A stretch of DNA of 64,000 nucleotides, from the NCBI RefSeq assembly GCF_000789255.1, contig NZ_CP009552.1, positions 868,001 through 932,000 of the forward strand, written 5' to 3'. The notes beneath the pieces were generated by a model that did not search any database, was not told the origin of the DNA, and was given only the letters and a program-made list of their open reading frames with translations. Source of the stretch: Geoglobus acetivorans (GTDB lineage: Archaea > Halobacteriota > Archaeoglobi > Archaeoglobales > Archaeoglobaceae). This document shows, in pieces, positions 8,854 to 17,475 of this stretch. Every line of letters begins with the position of its first letter. Positions within the stretch are counted from its first letter, which is position 1. A program made the translations under genes and the position numbers.

Positions 8854-10073
8854 CTCCACTTCTCATTCCAGTACTTTCTGATGGTTTCCAGAGCGACCAG
8901 CTTTTCCCCGCTCAGGAACCTTATGCTCGCCCCACCTCCCGTGGAGATGTGGCTCACCTTGTCCTCAAGTCCCGCAAGTCTTGCCGCAGATGAAATGTGT
9001 CCTCCACCCACCACTGAAAATCCAGCCCTTGATACTGCTCTGAGAATCTCAAACGTCCCGTAGGCAAATTCCTCTTCTTCAAAAACTCCGGCGGGGCCAT
9101 TTATCACGGCAATGTCATAGCTCTCAATTTCCTTTGAAAACATCTCCACCGTCTCTCTCCCAATATCCTTTATGGGCGGTTTGTCATCCATCCTGAAGAA
9201 TTCCTCCACGGAAATATCAACCCTCTCCCCACCGATTTCACAGCCAAAATCCACGGGAAGGACTATCCTGTCCTCATAGCTCTTCAGCAGCTTCTTCATT
9301 TCCGAGTCGTCAATGCCCTCTTTGTTATCCTCCACGATCCTGATGTTTTTCTCTCCGAGGTCGTATCCCATGAGCATGAGGAAGTAATTTGCAACAACAC
9401 CTGTGAGATAGACCCTTTCAGCAATCCCCTTCTCAAGAACGTTTTTCATGACGTTAACGGAATCGCTTATTTTCGCTCCGCCGAGGACGAAAGCCTTCTC
9501 ACCCTCACTGCCGAGCGCATTCGATAAGGCTCTGACCTCCTTCTCCACCAGCCTGCCTATTACAGAGGGCAGAACGACGGGAAATCCCACAAGACTCGCA
9601 TGACCTCTGTGGGATGCAGAAAAAGCATCATTGACATAGAAATCAAAATACCTGTAGAGTTTTGATACAATATACGAGCTGGCATGCTCTTCGGGTGTTT
9701 TTTTCAGCTCCTCCTCGGAGTAAAACCTGACATTCTCAAGCAGGAGTATATCGCCGGCATCCATTTCCAGAATCCTCTTTACAGCGCATTCCGAAAAGAC
9801 CTCATCAACGTACTCTACTTCCCGGTTAAGCAGCCTTGAAAAGATTTCAGCGTGTTTTTTAAGCGTTGTGAAATCCTTCTTTCCGGGTCTCGACTGATGG
9901 GCCAGCAGAACAACCCTGCAATCCTCAAGCTCTCTTATCGTGGGAACATGGGCTCTAAATCTTGTCGTGTCCAGAATTTCTCCCTCGACGATGGGTGCGT
10001 TGATATCAACCCTAACGAGGACGCTCCTGCCTGAATAATCAATGTCATCCAGAGTCGGATACTCCTCAATCAT
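8835..10073 (-). CDS. pgk: Phosphoglycerate kinase
   Basis: 412-residue glycolytic and gluconeogenic kinase interconverting 1,3-bisphosphoglycerate and 3-phosphoglycerate. The N-terminal domain shows VRVDINAPI and the substrate loops HQSRPG and RGHASLVGFP. The C-terminal domain shows the ATP-side glycine motif VVGGGHISS and GGGASIRFLSG. I prefer the ATG at 10073 over the TTG codon before it. It is convergent with and slightly overlaps ubiX. It lies upstream of no other glycolytic gene here. Confidence 0.95.
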   Translation of the reverse strand: MIEEYPTLDDIDYSGRSVLVRVDINAPIVEGEILDTTRFRAHVPTIRELEDCRVVLLAHQSRPGKKDFTTLKKHAEIFSRLLNREVEYVDEVFSECAVKRILEMDAGDILLLENVRFYSEEELKKTPEEHASSYIVSKLYRYFDFYVNDAFSASHRGHASLVGFPVVLPSVIGRLVEKEVRALSNALGSEGEKAFVLGGAKISDSVNVMKNVLEKGIAERVYLTGVVANYFLMLMGYDLGEKNIRIVEDNKEGIDDSEMKKLLKSYEDRIVLPVDFGCEIGGERVDISVEEFFRMDDKPPIKDIGRETVEMFSKEIESYDIAVINGPAGVFEEEEFAYGTFEILRAVSRAGFSVVGGGHISSAARLAGLEDKVSHISTGGGASIRFLSGEKLVALETIRKYWNEKWSQSHRL

Positions 10074-10150
10074 CAATCAGAAATCCCGGCCTGAAGTTAA
10101 AAACTTTTTGAAAAGCAGAATTGGGCAAAAAGAAGATAAAATAAATGGAA

Positions 10151-10423
10151 TTAGTCCTTCTTACCGAGAACAATCTCAATAGCAGAGACGTTTGCCTCGC
10201 CCTGCTCGCTCTCAACCTTCTCGGTTGAGATCTTGATATCCTTAACCTCAACATCGGGAAGGAATCTCTTCCTGACGATCTCTGCAACATCGACAGCCCT
10301 GCTGATTGCTCTTCCCCTTGCCTTAACAACGACTTCCTTTGCACCGCCGTTGAACTGGGTCAGAACTGCCAGAACATAGTTCATTACAGGCTTGTTTCCT
10401 ACAAACACAGCGTTTTCTGCCAT
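10151..10423 (-). CDS. albA: Alba chromatin protein
   Basis: About 90-residue nucleic-acid-binding protein of archaeal chromatin. It starts [17 protein letters not shown] and contains the conserved RNA/DNA-binding segment [28 protein letters not shown] ribosome site lies about 8 nt before the ATG at 10423 but only 2 nt before the ATG at 10429, so the shorter start is better supported. Monocistronic, between pgk and asd. Confidence 0.95.
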   Translation of the reverse strand: MAENAVFVGNKPVMNYVLAVLTQFNGGAKEVVVKARGRAISRAVDVAEIVRKRFLPDVEVKDIKISTEKVESEQGEANVSAIEIVLGKKD

Positions 10424-10463
10424 TCCCATCTACCTCCTTGTTTTTATCCCGAAAAACCTACCA

Positions 10464-11498
10464 CTATATTAACTTTTCTTTTACCATCAACTCAGCATTC
10501 AGTATGCTCGCTCCAGCAGCACCCCTGACAGTGTTGTGTCCGAGAACAAGATATTTGATCCCGCTGTCACCATCCTTCCTCACCCTGCCGACAACGACGC
10601 TCATGCCGTTTCCTGCATCCCTGTCAAGTCTCGGCTGAGGTCTGTCAGGTTCATCCCTCACCACGATAACCTCTTCCGGAGACGTGGGCAATCCTTCAAT
10701 AGGCTTAAAGCCTTTGAACGCCTCTATAACTTCTTCTACTTCAATAGTTCTGCCAAACTCGGCAAAAACTGCCTCAAGGTGCCCGTCTATGACCGGAACC
10801 CTGTGACATGAGGCTGAAACACTTATGCTGGCAAAATCGATACCGCTGCCCGTAAACTTTCCAAGCAGTTTGAGCGGTTCGGTCTCAACCTTGTCCTCCT
10901 CACCCCTGATGAAGGGCAGAACGTTATCGATAACTGACATAGACGGCACTCCGGGATAACCGGCCCCGCTAAGCGCCTGCATCGTGGCAACGTTTACCTT
11001 AGCAAGCCCGAGGTCCACAAGCGGTTTCAGTGTCAGAACAAGCATGATGGTCGTGCAGTTGGGATTCGTTACAATGAACCCGTCCCAGCCCCTGTTCCTT
11101 TTCTGCACTTCAATCAGGCCGAGATGCTCGGCATTTACCTCAGGAATAACCAGAGGAACGTCCTCCTCCATTCTGAAGGCAGAAGCGTTGCTCGCTACAG
11201 CAAAACCCTCCTGAACGAATTTGGGTTCCACCTCTCTCGCAATATTTGCGGGGAGTGCGGAAAAAACGATGTCAGCATCAACATTCCTGGGATCCATTGG
11301 CAGCATTTCCATATCCCTTACGTTTTCAGGCACATCTGAGGAGACGAGCCACTCCACCTCGTCTCCGTAAGCCTTCCCGACCCTCCTCTCACTCGCCATC
11401 AGTGCTGAAATCTCAAACCAGGGATGGTTTTCGAGGAGCTGAATGAACTTCTGCCCGACCATTCCGGTCGCTCCGAGCACGGCAACTTTGTATTTCAT
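10464..11498 (-). CDS. asd: Aspartate-semialdehyde dehydrogenase
   Basis: About 344 residues. Reduces aspartyl phosphate to aspartate semialdehyde, the branch point to Lys, Thr and Met. It has an N-terminal NADP loop (VLGATGMVGQKF), the catalytic cysteine in VTNPNCTTIM, and the SVSASCHRVPVIDGH segment with the conserved substrate residues. The ATG at 11498 gives the family start MKYKVAVLG; the frame is open 18 codons further up without a good start. It is relevant to the PLP enzyme at 40.9 kb because homoserine derivatives are made from its product. Confidence 0.93.
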   Translation of the reverse strand: MKYKVAVLGATGMVGQKFIQLLENHPWFEISALMASERRVGKAYGDEVEWLVSSDVPENVRDMEMLPMDPRNVDADIVFSALPANIAREVEPKFVQEGFAVASNASAFRMEEDVPLVIPEVNAEHLGLIEVQKRNRGWDGFIVTNPNCTTIMLVLTLKPLVDLGLAKVNVATMQALSGAGYPGVPSMSVIDNVLPFIRGEEDKVETEPLKLLGKFTGSGIDFASISVSASCHRVPVIDGHLEAVFAEFGRTIEVEEVIEAFKGFKPIEGLPTSPEEVIVVRDEPDRPQPRLDRDAGNGMSVVVGRVRKDGDSGIKYLVLGHNTVRGAAGASILNAELMVKEKLI

Positions 11499-11563
11499 AC
11501 GCCAAGGAAAGCCGGGCAATATTAAAACTTTAAGATTATGAAAGGGACGCAACCATCAGAAGA

Positions 11564-11572
11564 CTATATATA
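11564..11572 (+). promoter_or_regulatory. TATA box for the H/ACA RNA
   Basis: CTATATATA about 25 nt before the predicted 5' end of the guide RNA near 11592. There is no coding start nearby to explain it. Confidence 0.6.
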
Positions 11573-11591
11573 CTTCGCTGAACAGAGATAA

Positions 11592-11655
11592 TCTGCCCGC
11601 CGGCCATGCGTCCCCTGAGAGGATGATGGGGATTCCACAGAGCGGGCAACACTCC
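11592..11655 (+). ncRNA. H/ACA pseudouridylation guide RNA (single hairpin)
   Basis: A single archaeal-type H/ACA hairpin. Lower stem: TGCCCGC (11594-11600) with GCGGGCA (11642-11648). Upper stem: TCCCC (11611-11615) with GGGGA (11628-11632). The apical loop TGAGAGGATGAT (11616-11627) has the UGA...GAUGA K-loop signature bound by L7Ae. Box ACA is at 11649-11651, directly after the stem. The spacing from the upper stem to ACA is 16 nt, as archaeal guides require. The pocket arms are 11601-11610 and 11633-11641. A TATA box lies upstream and a T6 terminator downstream (from 11656). The 5' arm CGGCCATG is complementary to a conserved archaeal 16S segment (CAUGGCCG, near E. coli 1054-1061, from memory); the 3' arm match is weaker, so the target is tentative. 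Confidence 0.75.
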
Positions 11656-11661
11656 TTTTTT
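11656..11661 (+). terminator. Poly-T terminator after the H/ACA RNA
   Basis: A run of six T directly after the ACA box region, typical for archaeal transcription termination. Confidence 0.55.
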
Positions 11662-11787
11662 GAGCCATTAGTTTAATTGCCGGCGAAAATTGAGGAAGAA
11701 CCAGCCCATCAAGATTGTGATGGGAGAAAGTTGAAAAGCTGCCGTATTTTCCGAACAGATTATATATTCCCTGATTCAATTAAAAAT

Positions 11788-13128
11788 ATGGAGCGCTCTC
11801 TTTTCGGCACGAACGGTGTCAGGGGTATTGCAAATGAAGAGCTTACGGCAGAACTCGCTCTTGATCTCGGAAGAACGATAGCATCTCTGAGAGAGGGCAT
11901 TATCGCCGTGGGCATGGATGCAAGGATCTCATCCCCAATGCTGAAGTCAGCTGTTCTCGCAGGGATAATGTCTGCCGGAGGTGACGCTGTTGACGTCGGG
12001 GTGGCTCCAACACCCTCTCTTCAGTATTACGTGAAAAGCACGGATGCCAAAGCGGGAGTTATCGTTACCGCAAGTCACAACCCGCGAGAATACAACGGAA
12101 TCAAATTCGTAAGTGGGGATGGAACGGAGTTCAGCAGAGAGGAAGATGCTGAAGCAGAAAGAGTGCTTCTGAGCAAGAAGTTCAGAAGAGCCGCCTGGAA
12201 CGAGGTGGGTAGTGTTTTTTCAGACGACGCAAACAGGATTTACGTTGCCGGCATACTGAACAGGGTGAATACCGATATCATCGCCGAAAGGGAGTACAGG
12301 GTTGTCATAGACTGCGGAAACGGTGCCGCATCATTTACAAGCCCGGAAATTGCAAGAAGGCTGAACTGCAGAACATACACCATCAACTGCTACCCGGACG
12401 GCAGATTCCCCGCAAGGGCATCAGAGCCGGTAGAAGAAAACGTGTCCGAGCTTAAGGATGTTGTTAAAGCAGTGAAGGCCGACCTCGGGGTTGCACACGA
12501 TGGTGATGCTGACAGGGCCACGTTTGTCGATGAGAAGGGAAACTTCGTCAGCGAGGACGTCATGCTGGCCCTGATGGCGAAATACTATGTTGAAATGCAC
12601 AACGGTGGGGTCGTGGTTACGCCTGTAAGCACATCGAGATGCGTCGAGGATGCAGTTAGAGAGGCGGGAGGAGAGGTGATATACACTGCTGTCGGTTCAC
12701 CCGTTGTTGCAAAGGTGATGAAGGAGAAAAACGCCGTGTTTGGCGGAGAAGGGAACGGAGGGCTTATTTTCCCTGAGCATCTGCTTGCAAGAGATGGAGG
12801 GATGAGCCTTGCAAAGGTTCTCGAGCTGATGGCGGAGGAGAACAAACCGCTGTCGGAGCTCGTAAAGGACATACCGCACTACGTTACCCTGAAAACAAAG
12901 GTCGAGTGCAGGGATAAGAAAAGGCTGCTTGAAGGTCTGAGAGCGGAGTTTGAAGATGCCAATTTCACCGACGGTGCAAGGATAGATTTCGAGGACGGGT
13001 GGCTGCTGATCAGACCATCTGGCACGGAGCCGATAGCAAGGATTTTCGCCGAGGCGAAGGACGAAAAGAAGGCAAAGGAGCTGCTTGAGGCAGGAATTGA
13101 GAAGGTGAAGAAAATACTAACAGACTGA
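11788..13128 (+). CDS. glmM: Phosphoglucosamine / phosphomannomutase (GlmM-like)
   Basis: 446-residue alpha-D-phosphohexomutase. Active-site serine motif TASHNPREYNG, metal loop DGDADRA, sugar-specificity loop GEGNGG and phosphate-binding RPSGTEP are all intact. In archaea this family is annotated as phosphomannomutase or phosphoglucosamine mutase; the GEGNGG loop and the glmS/glmU genes in this window favour a role in UDP-GlcNAc synthesis, but the substrate is inferred. I choose the ATG at 11788 because the family start is there and TTATATATTCC (near 11759-11769) lies about 25 nt upstream, giving a leaderless transcript. The 3' end overlaps the convergent receiver gene by 12 nt. Confidence 0.85.
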   Translation: MERSLFGTNGVRGIANEELTAELALDLGRTIASLREGIIAVGMDARISSPMLKSAVLAGIMSAGGDAVDVGVAPTPSLQYYVKSTDAKAGVIVTASHNPREYNGIKFVSGDGTEFSREEDAEAERVLLSKKFRRAAWNEVGSVFSDDANRIYVAGILNRVNTDIIAEREYRVVIDCGNGAASFTSPEIARRLNCRTYTINCYPDGRFPARASEPVEENVSELKDVVKAVKADLGVAHDGDADRATFVDEKGNFVSEDVMLALMAKYYVEMHNGGVVVTPVSTSRCVEDAVREAGGEVIYTAVGSPVVAKVMKEKNAVFGGEGNGGLIFPEHLLARDGGMSLAKVLELMAEENKPLSELVKDIPHYVTLKTKVECRDKKRLLEGLRAEFEDANFTDGARIDFEDGWLLIRPSGTEPIARIFAEAKDEKKAKELLEAGIEKVKKILTD

Positions 13129-13482
13129 GGTGTACCTTTCAAGAATTTGAAATATCTTTTTTTTGGTGAATGGTTTGTCAATTATGTCGAGCGCCCCCGC
13201 CTCAATCAGATGTTTGCCCTTTGACCTCGAATAGGCAGTAACACCGATTATTTTGGCATTTGGATCGAGCTTTTTGATTTCCTTCGTTGCAGTTATACCG
13301 TCAATGACAGGAAGCTCAATATCCATCAAAACCAGGTCTGGCTTTGCAAACCTGTAGAGGTCAATGGCCTCCTGACCGTTCTTTGCCACGAGAATCTGGC
13401 AGTTACCCTTTGAAAGCATCACTTTGAGAACCTCAAGAACCGCATCGTCATCCTCAACGATCATGACCTTTTTCCTTGTCAT
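13117..13482 (-). CDS. Stand-alone CheY-like response regulator receiver
   Basis: 121-residue single receiver domain without output domain. Acidic pocket E10-D11-D12, phospho-acceptor D54 in VLMDIELP, T82 in GVTAYS and K103 in DKPF are all present, so it should be phosphorylated. There is no histidine kinase nearby, so it is an orphan whose partner lies outside the window. I take the ATG at 13482 (MTRKKVMIVED) over the longer frame to 13503. Confidence 0.9.
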   Translation of the reverse strand: MTRKKVMIVEDDDAVLEVLKVMLSKGNCQILVAKNGQEAIDLYRFAKPDLVLMDIELPVIDGITATKEIKKLDPNAKIIGVTAYSRSKGKHLIEAGALDIIDKPFTKKKIFQILERYTSVC

Positions 13483-13642
13483 TCGTCCACCTCTTATTAT
13501 CATTATGGTGAGAACTAAATAAATTTTTTTGGTAATTAACGAAGGTGTGCCACCAGCGAGCCCCGGTCAGTTGTGCAGGAGTAAAGCATAATAAGTCCCT
13601 GTTGAATATCATTCAAAGGCACAAATTCAGGAGGTGGTGCTG

Positions 13643-14329
13643 TTGAAAATAACCTGGTACGGGCATGCCTGTTTCATGCTTGAGGGTAGCAGGAAGGTGC
13701 TGATAGACCCATTCCTAACCGGAAACCCGCTTGCCCCTGTGAAGCCAAATGAGGTGAACGCAGACATAATCCTGGTAACCCACGGTCATGGGGACCACCT
13801 GGGAGATGCCGTTGAGATCGCCAGAAACAATGACTGTCCGGTGGTTGGAATCCATGAGCTTTCAAGGATACTCTCCGCCAAGGGCGTGGAGGCTGTGGGT
13901 ATGAACATCGGCGGAACCGCAAAACTTTCCGGAGTAGCTGCCACGATGGTCAAGGCATTCCACTCCGCAGATGTTGAGGAGGATGGGGAGCTTATACCTG
14001 CCGGCGATCCCGCAGGGTTTGTGGTCGAGATGGACGGTCAGAAGGTTTACCACTGTGGAGACACGGATGTTTTCATGGACATGCAGCTCATCGGCGAGCT
14101 TTATGAGCCAGAGGTTATGCTTGTGCCGATCGGCGGATGGTACACGATGGGGATAAGAGAGGCCGTCAAAGCTGTTGAGCTTGTCAAGCCCAGATACGCC
14201 ATACCCATGCACTACAACACGTTTCCGGTCATAGAGACCGATCCCGAAGTGTTCAAAAAGACCGTTGAAGACAGGATTGAGGGTGTTAGCGTAGTGGTGC
14301 TGAAACCGGGAGAGAGCTTTGAGTTTTAA
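13643..14329 (+). CDS. UPF0173 metal-dependent hydrolase (metallo-beta-lactamase fold)
   Basis: About 229-residue MBL-fold protein of the UPF0173 family. The metal site HGHGDHLGD and the later segments AFHSADVEEDG, YHCGDTDVF and MHYNTFP supply the expected His/Asp ligands. The substrate is unknown. An AGGAGGT ribosome site (13629-13635) lies about 8 nt before a TTG at 13643, which gives the family start MKITWYGHACFML. GTG codons at 13634 and 13637 overlap that site and are less likely. It is followed 48 nt later by a membrane-anchored regulator on the same strand, which has its own promoter. Confidence 0.82.
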   Translation: MKITWYGHACFMLEGSRKVLIDPFLTGNPLAPVKPNEVNADIILVTHGHGDHLGDAVEIARNNDCPVVGIHELSRILSAKGVEAVGMNIGGTAKLSGVAATMVKAFHSADVEEDGELIPAGDPAGFVVEMDGQKVYHCGDTDVFMDMQLIGELYEPEVMLVPIGGWYTMGIREAVKAVELVKPRYAIPMHYNTFPVIETDPEVFKKTVEDRIEGVSVVVLKPGESFEF

Positions 14330-14377
14330 CTCATTCTTTTGAAAATTTTTTATAATACGATCCAGCAAAAGACTCTT

Positions 14378-15064
14378 GTGAAGAAAATCCTGGTGATCCT
14401 TGCACTGCTGCTGATCACATCAACAGCAAGCGGAGCTAAAATACAGGGGACTGTCTTCTCATGGGAGACCTTTGAACCCCTGAAAAACGTAATAATCACG
14501 ATAAACACCACACCCCAGCAGAGAATCGTCAGTGAGGACGGCAATTACATGTTCGAGGTCTCACCGGGAATCTATTCAATCGAAGTTTACCACTATGACG
14601 ACATAACACTGTATGCCAACGAAACTGTCGTTGTGGAGCAAAACGGGACATACAGGATAGATATCCTTGCATACCCGCTGGTTGAAGAGCTGGACAGAAA
14701 CATGAGCGAGGAGTTAAATCTTGAATTCAATGTGGAAGATGGCAGGATTCAATCAAATTCTGGCTATTACTGGATTGGCGGGGTGCTGCTGATTGCTGTG
14801 CTGTTTGCCGGAGCATACGTGCTCAAAAGGAGAGCCTCTGAGGAAGTGCATGAGCTGGTCCCGCAGGAAAGTCTGCCAGAAGACCTCGGCGAAATCGTGG
14901 AAATAATCAGGCAGGCCGGAGGGAGAATTACCCAGAAAGAGCTGAAGAAAAAAACGGGTTACAGTGATGCGAAAATCAGCCTGATGCTTGCAGACCTTGA
15001 ACGCAGGGGTATCGTGGAGAAAGTCAAAAAAGGCAGAGGGAACATTATTTTCCTGAAGGATTAG
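14378..15064 (+). CDS. Membrane-anchored regulator: signal, beta-sandwich, TM, winged helix
   Basis: About 228 residues with a clear layout. A signal peptide or anchor is at the N-terminus (VKKILVILALLLITSTASG). An extracellular beta domain resembling carboxypeptidase-regulatory-like/CNA-B repeats follows (GTVFSWETFEPLKNV...). One TM helix (GYYWIGGVLLIAVLFAGAYV) precedes a cytoplasmic C-terminal winged HTH (ITQKELKKKTGYSDAKIS, LADLERRGIVEKVKKGRGN). The type is common in Euryarchaeota; a one-component sensor-regulator is likely but no signal is known. The GTG at 14378 sits about 25 nt after a TATA stretch (TTTTTTATAATA, 14346-14357). The end overlaps the convergent M20 gene by 20 nt. Confidence 0.72.
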   Translation: MKKILVILALLLITSTASGAKIQGTVFSWETFEPLKNVIITINTTPQQRIVSEDGNYMFEVSPGIYSIEVYHYDDITLYANETVVVEQNGTYRIDILAYPLVEELDRNMSEELNLEFNVEDGRIQSNSGYYWIGGVLLIAVLFAGAYVLKRRASEEVHELVPQESLPEDLGEIVEIIRQAGGRITQKELKKKTGYSDAKISLMLADLERRGIVEKVKKGRGNIIFLKD

Positions 15065-16163
15065 CGATGTTTCTGTATATTCTCGATGCGGTGTACAGCT
15101 CGTCGATATACACAAACTCGCCATCAGAGTGGAGATTTTCACCCCTCGGACCGAGATAAAACGCTGGAATGCCCCTATTTCTCACGTGCCTGATGTCTCC
15201 AACACCAAGAGTTACAACTGCCCTGGGAACCATCCCCTCCTGTCTGATCGCACTGCTTATCATGTTTACAAGCTGTCTGTCAAGGTCGGGGTTTACTCCA
15301 TCGAGCATGTATCCGAAGGGCCTGAGGAAGCCCGTTACAAAAAAGTCCGTGCCTTCATACTGAAATTCATCTCTAAGCCTGCTCACGTCAATCCATGGAG
15401 CCACCCTGATATCTGCATCAATTTCACATCGATCTGGAACGACGTTTCGCTTTATACCTGCCCTCACAACAGAGGGGTTGAAAACCGCATCTCCACTACC
15501 TCTGAACTCCACTTCAAGGCCGATTCTGGAAATTTCGTCAAAAAACTTTTCCCTGTTTCCTCTGATCTTTTCGAACCGGTCTACTGTTTCGGTTATGATT
15601 TCCGATGCTCTGTAAACGGCACCCTTCTTAACATCAGCCATTGCAGTGTGTCCACTCTCTCCGTGAACCACGATTTTTAGAGCAACCACTGCAGCCTGAG
15701 CTATGCCGATTCTGTCAGAGCCGAAAGGTTCGCCAACGATTACGAAGTCAGGCTCTTCGTGTTTCATCACCTCTCCCAGGCCAAGCTTCCCTCCGATCTC
15801 CTCGTCGGCTGTAAAGGCCAGTTTAACTCCAGATTCGGGCTCATGACCCAGAAATGCAGAGATTATTGAAGCAACACATCCCTTCGCATCGCAGCTTCCC
15901 CGTCCGTAGACCCTTCCATCCTCAACGACTGGCTTTAAGAGCGAGTCATCCGAAGGAACGGTGTCCAGATGAGACGTGAACAGGAATTCGGGGTCTCCTT
16001 TCGATACCTCAACCACAATGTTGAGCTTCCCATCCTTACCGTAAATCCTCGTGCTGTAACTCGAAAAAAGGTTTTGAAGGTATTCCACAGCCCCCTCTGT
16101 ATTGCCGGGTGGGTTTCGAGTGTCAATCTCTATCAGGTCCTTCAGAATCTCAACTGTGTCCAT
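15045..16163 (-). CDS. M20-family deacylase (ArgE/DapE type)
   Basis: 372-residue zinc amidohydrolase. Metal and catalytic residues appear in TSHLDTVPSD, GRGSCDAKGCVASI and FTADEEIGGKLG (catalytic Glu-Glu). The insertion domain follows (about 165-285, GESGHTAMADVKKGAVYRA). Candidate reactions are acetylornithine or succinyl-diaminopimelate deacylation. The argD-like gene at 23.3 kb and asd at 10.5 kb are compatible with either, so I give no symbol. It overlaps the NifX-like gene upstream by 14 nt, implying co-expression. Confidence 0.8.
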   Translation of the reverse strand: MDTVEILKDLIEIDTRNPPGNTEGAVEYLQNLFSSYSTRIYGKDGKLNIVVEVSKGDPEFLFTSHLDTVPSDDSLLKPVVEDGRVYGRGSCDAKGCVASIISAFLGHEPESGVKLAFTADEEIGGKLGLGEVMKHEEPDFVIVGEPFGSDRIGIAQAAVVALKIVVHGESGHTAMADVKKGAVYRASEIITETVDRFEKIRGNREKFFDEISRIGLEVEFRGSGDAVFNPSVVRAGIKRNVVPDRCEIDADIRVAPWIDVSRLRDEFQYEGTDFFVTGFLRPFGYMLDGVNPDLDRQLVNMISSAIRQEGMVPRAVVTLGVGDIRHVRNRGIPAFYLGPRGENLHSDGEFVYIDELYTASRIYRNIANPSGK

Positions 16164-16458
16164 GCAGTAGTTTCTCGATATCCATCTCTTTAACAGTTTC
16201 TATTTTTATGCCCGCCTCTCCCAGATTTCTGCGCATCCCCTCCCCAACGTGGAGCGCATAAACCACCTCAACACCCTCTCTCGTGAGAAGATTTGCAAGC
16301 TCGTGTTTTCCCCTGTGTTTCTCATGCCTGCCTGCATGCCCCCTGTGAGGGTTTTCAGCCAGCTTTGCATTCTTTCCATCGGTGATGTAGATATACCTCG
16401 CCCTTCCAAAGTGGGCAGAAATCCTCTTCCCGTCATCAGTTGGTATTGCCACAATCAT
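16150..16458 (-). CDS. NifX/NafY-type (dinitrogenase Fe-Mo cofactor) domain protein, His-rich
   Basis: 102 residues. Starts MIVAIPTDDGKRISAHFGRA, the signature of the small archaeal NifX/NafY/IssA-like domain that binds iron-sulfur or metal clusters. A basic, His-rich insert (PHRGHAGRHEKHRGKHE) lies at about 37-53 and a further His pair at the C-terminus, suggesting metal binding. No nitrogenase genes are near; non-nif members of the family are widespread. It overlaps the M20 gene by 14 nt. A TATA-like ATATATATT lies upstream (near 16462-16471). Confidence 0.8.
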   Translation of the reverse strand: MIVAIPTDDGKRISAHFGRARYIYITDGKNAKLAENPHRGHAGRHEKHRGKHELANLLTREGVEVVYALHVGEGMRRNLGEAGIKIETVKEMDIEKLLHGHS

Positions 16459-16579
16459 GTGAATATATATTCAAAATGATGTTAAGTAGCTTTCGGAGTC
16501 AGGTGATACAATTCAAAACTGGAAGGTCGTGCCACTCTGTATCCCGCAAAATTGAAAAACGCAGGCAACACCTTTCCCG

Positions 16580-17449
16580 GTGAATTCAGAGAGAAAGTAC
16601 GTGCTGGCCCTGCTCGGAACTGCTGTGGTCTGGGCTGCCTCATTCATCTTCGTCAAGATAAGTCTCGGAGAGGTTGGTCCATTCAACCTCGCACTTTACA
16701 GGTTCCTGATCGCAGCTCCGGTGCTTTACATGATACTGAAGATGTCAGGCAGGATCGTCCCTGTCTCAAAGCAGGATCTTCCGGGACTGGTTTTCCTCGC
16801 CCTGACTGGCGTTACACTGCTTTACGCCGTGCAGTTTCTCGCTCTCGTTTACACAACCGCAACCAACTCGTCCATCCTGATCAACACGTCCGCAATATTT
16901 GTTTCAGTTCTCTCGTTTACCGTTGGAGAGAAACTCACGGGCAGGAAGTTCGTTGCGCTGATCCTTGCATTTGCAGGCGTTGTGCTTACGGCATCAAAGG
17001 GCAATCTGGAATTCCTGCATGCAGAAACCCTGAAGGGAGACCTGCTGATGATTTTCGACGGATTTCTGTGGGCATTGTACACCCTCGGAGGGAAGAGGCT
17101 GCTTGAGAGATACAACCCGGAAACCCTCACGGTCTATGCATTCGCCATAGGGGCAGTTCTGCTCCTGCCCTTTGCGTATGTTGAGGGCATTGCCAGTCCG
17201 GCCACATTTTCCACGATGACCTGGATATCCATCGCATTCCTGGCTCTGCTCTGCTCGGTTTTTGGCTATGTTGTGTGGTATTCAGCCCTCTCGGTCATGG
17301 AGGCAACGAAGGTTGCGGTCTTCGTGTATCTGATACCCCTCTTCACAGCGGTAATGGCGTATTTCGCCCTCGGAGAGGACATCGGGCTGTTCACCGTTCT
17401 TGGTGGAATTCTCATAGTTCTGGGAGTTTATCTTGTTGAGAGGTCTTAG
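16580..17449 (+). CDS. EamA/DMT-superfamily transporter
   Basis: 289 residues with ten predicted TM helices in two homologous EamA halves (about 5-140 and 150-289). The family hallmark AASFIFVKISLGEVGPFNLALYR region follows TM1, and EALTVYAF-like and GEKLTG segments occur in the repeats. DMT exporters carry amino acids or other small metabolites; the substrate is not predictable. The start is GTG at 16580 (MNSERKYVLALLG). Single gene between a divergent unit and the convergent Fic gene. Confidence 0.85.
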   Translation: MNSERKYVLALLGTAVVWAASFIFVKISLGEVGPFNLALYRFLIAAPVLYMILKMSGRIVPVSKQDLPGLVFLALTGVTLLYAVQFLALVYTTATNSSILINTSAIFVSVLSFTVGEKLTGRKFVALILAFAGVVLTASKGNLEFLHAETLKGDLLMIFDGFLWALYTLGGKRLLERYNPETLTVYAFAIGAVLLLPFAYVEGIASPATFSTMTWISIAFLALLCSVFGYVVWYSALSVMEATKVAVFVYLIPLFTAVMAYFALGEDIGLFTVLGGILIVLGVYLVERS

Positions 17450-17475
17450 TTTGATTGAGAAATTAAAAAGAAAAG

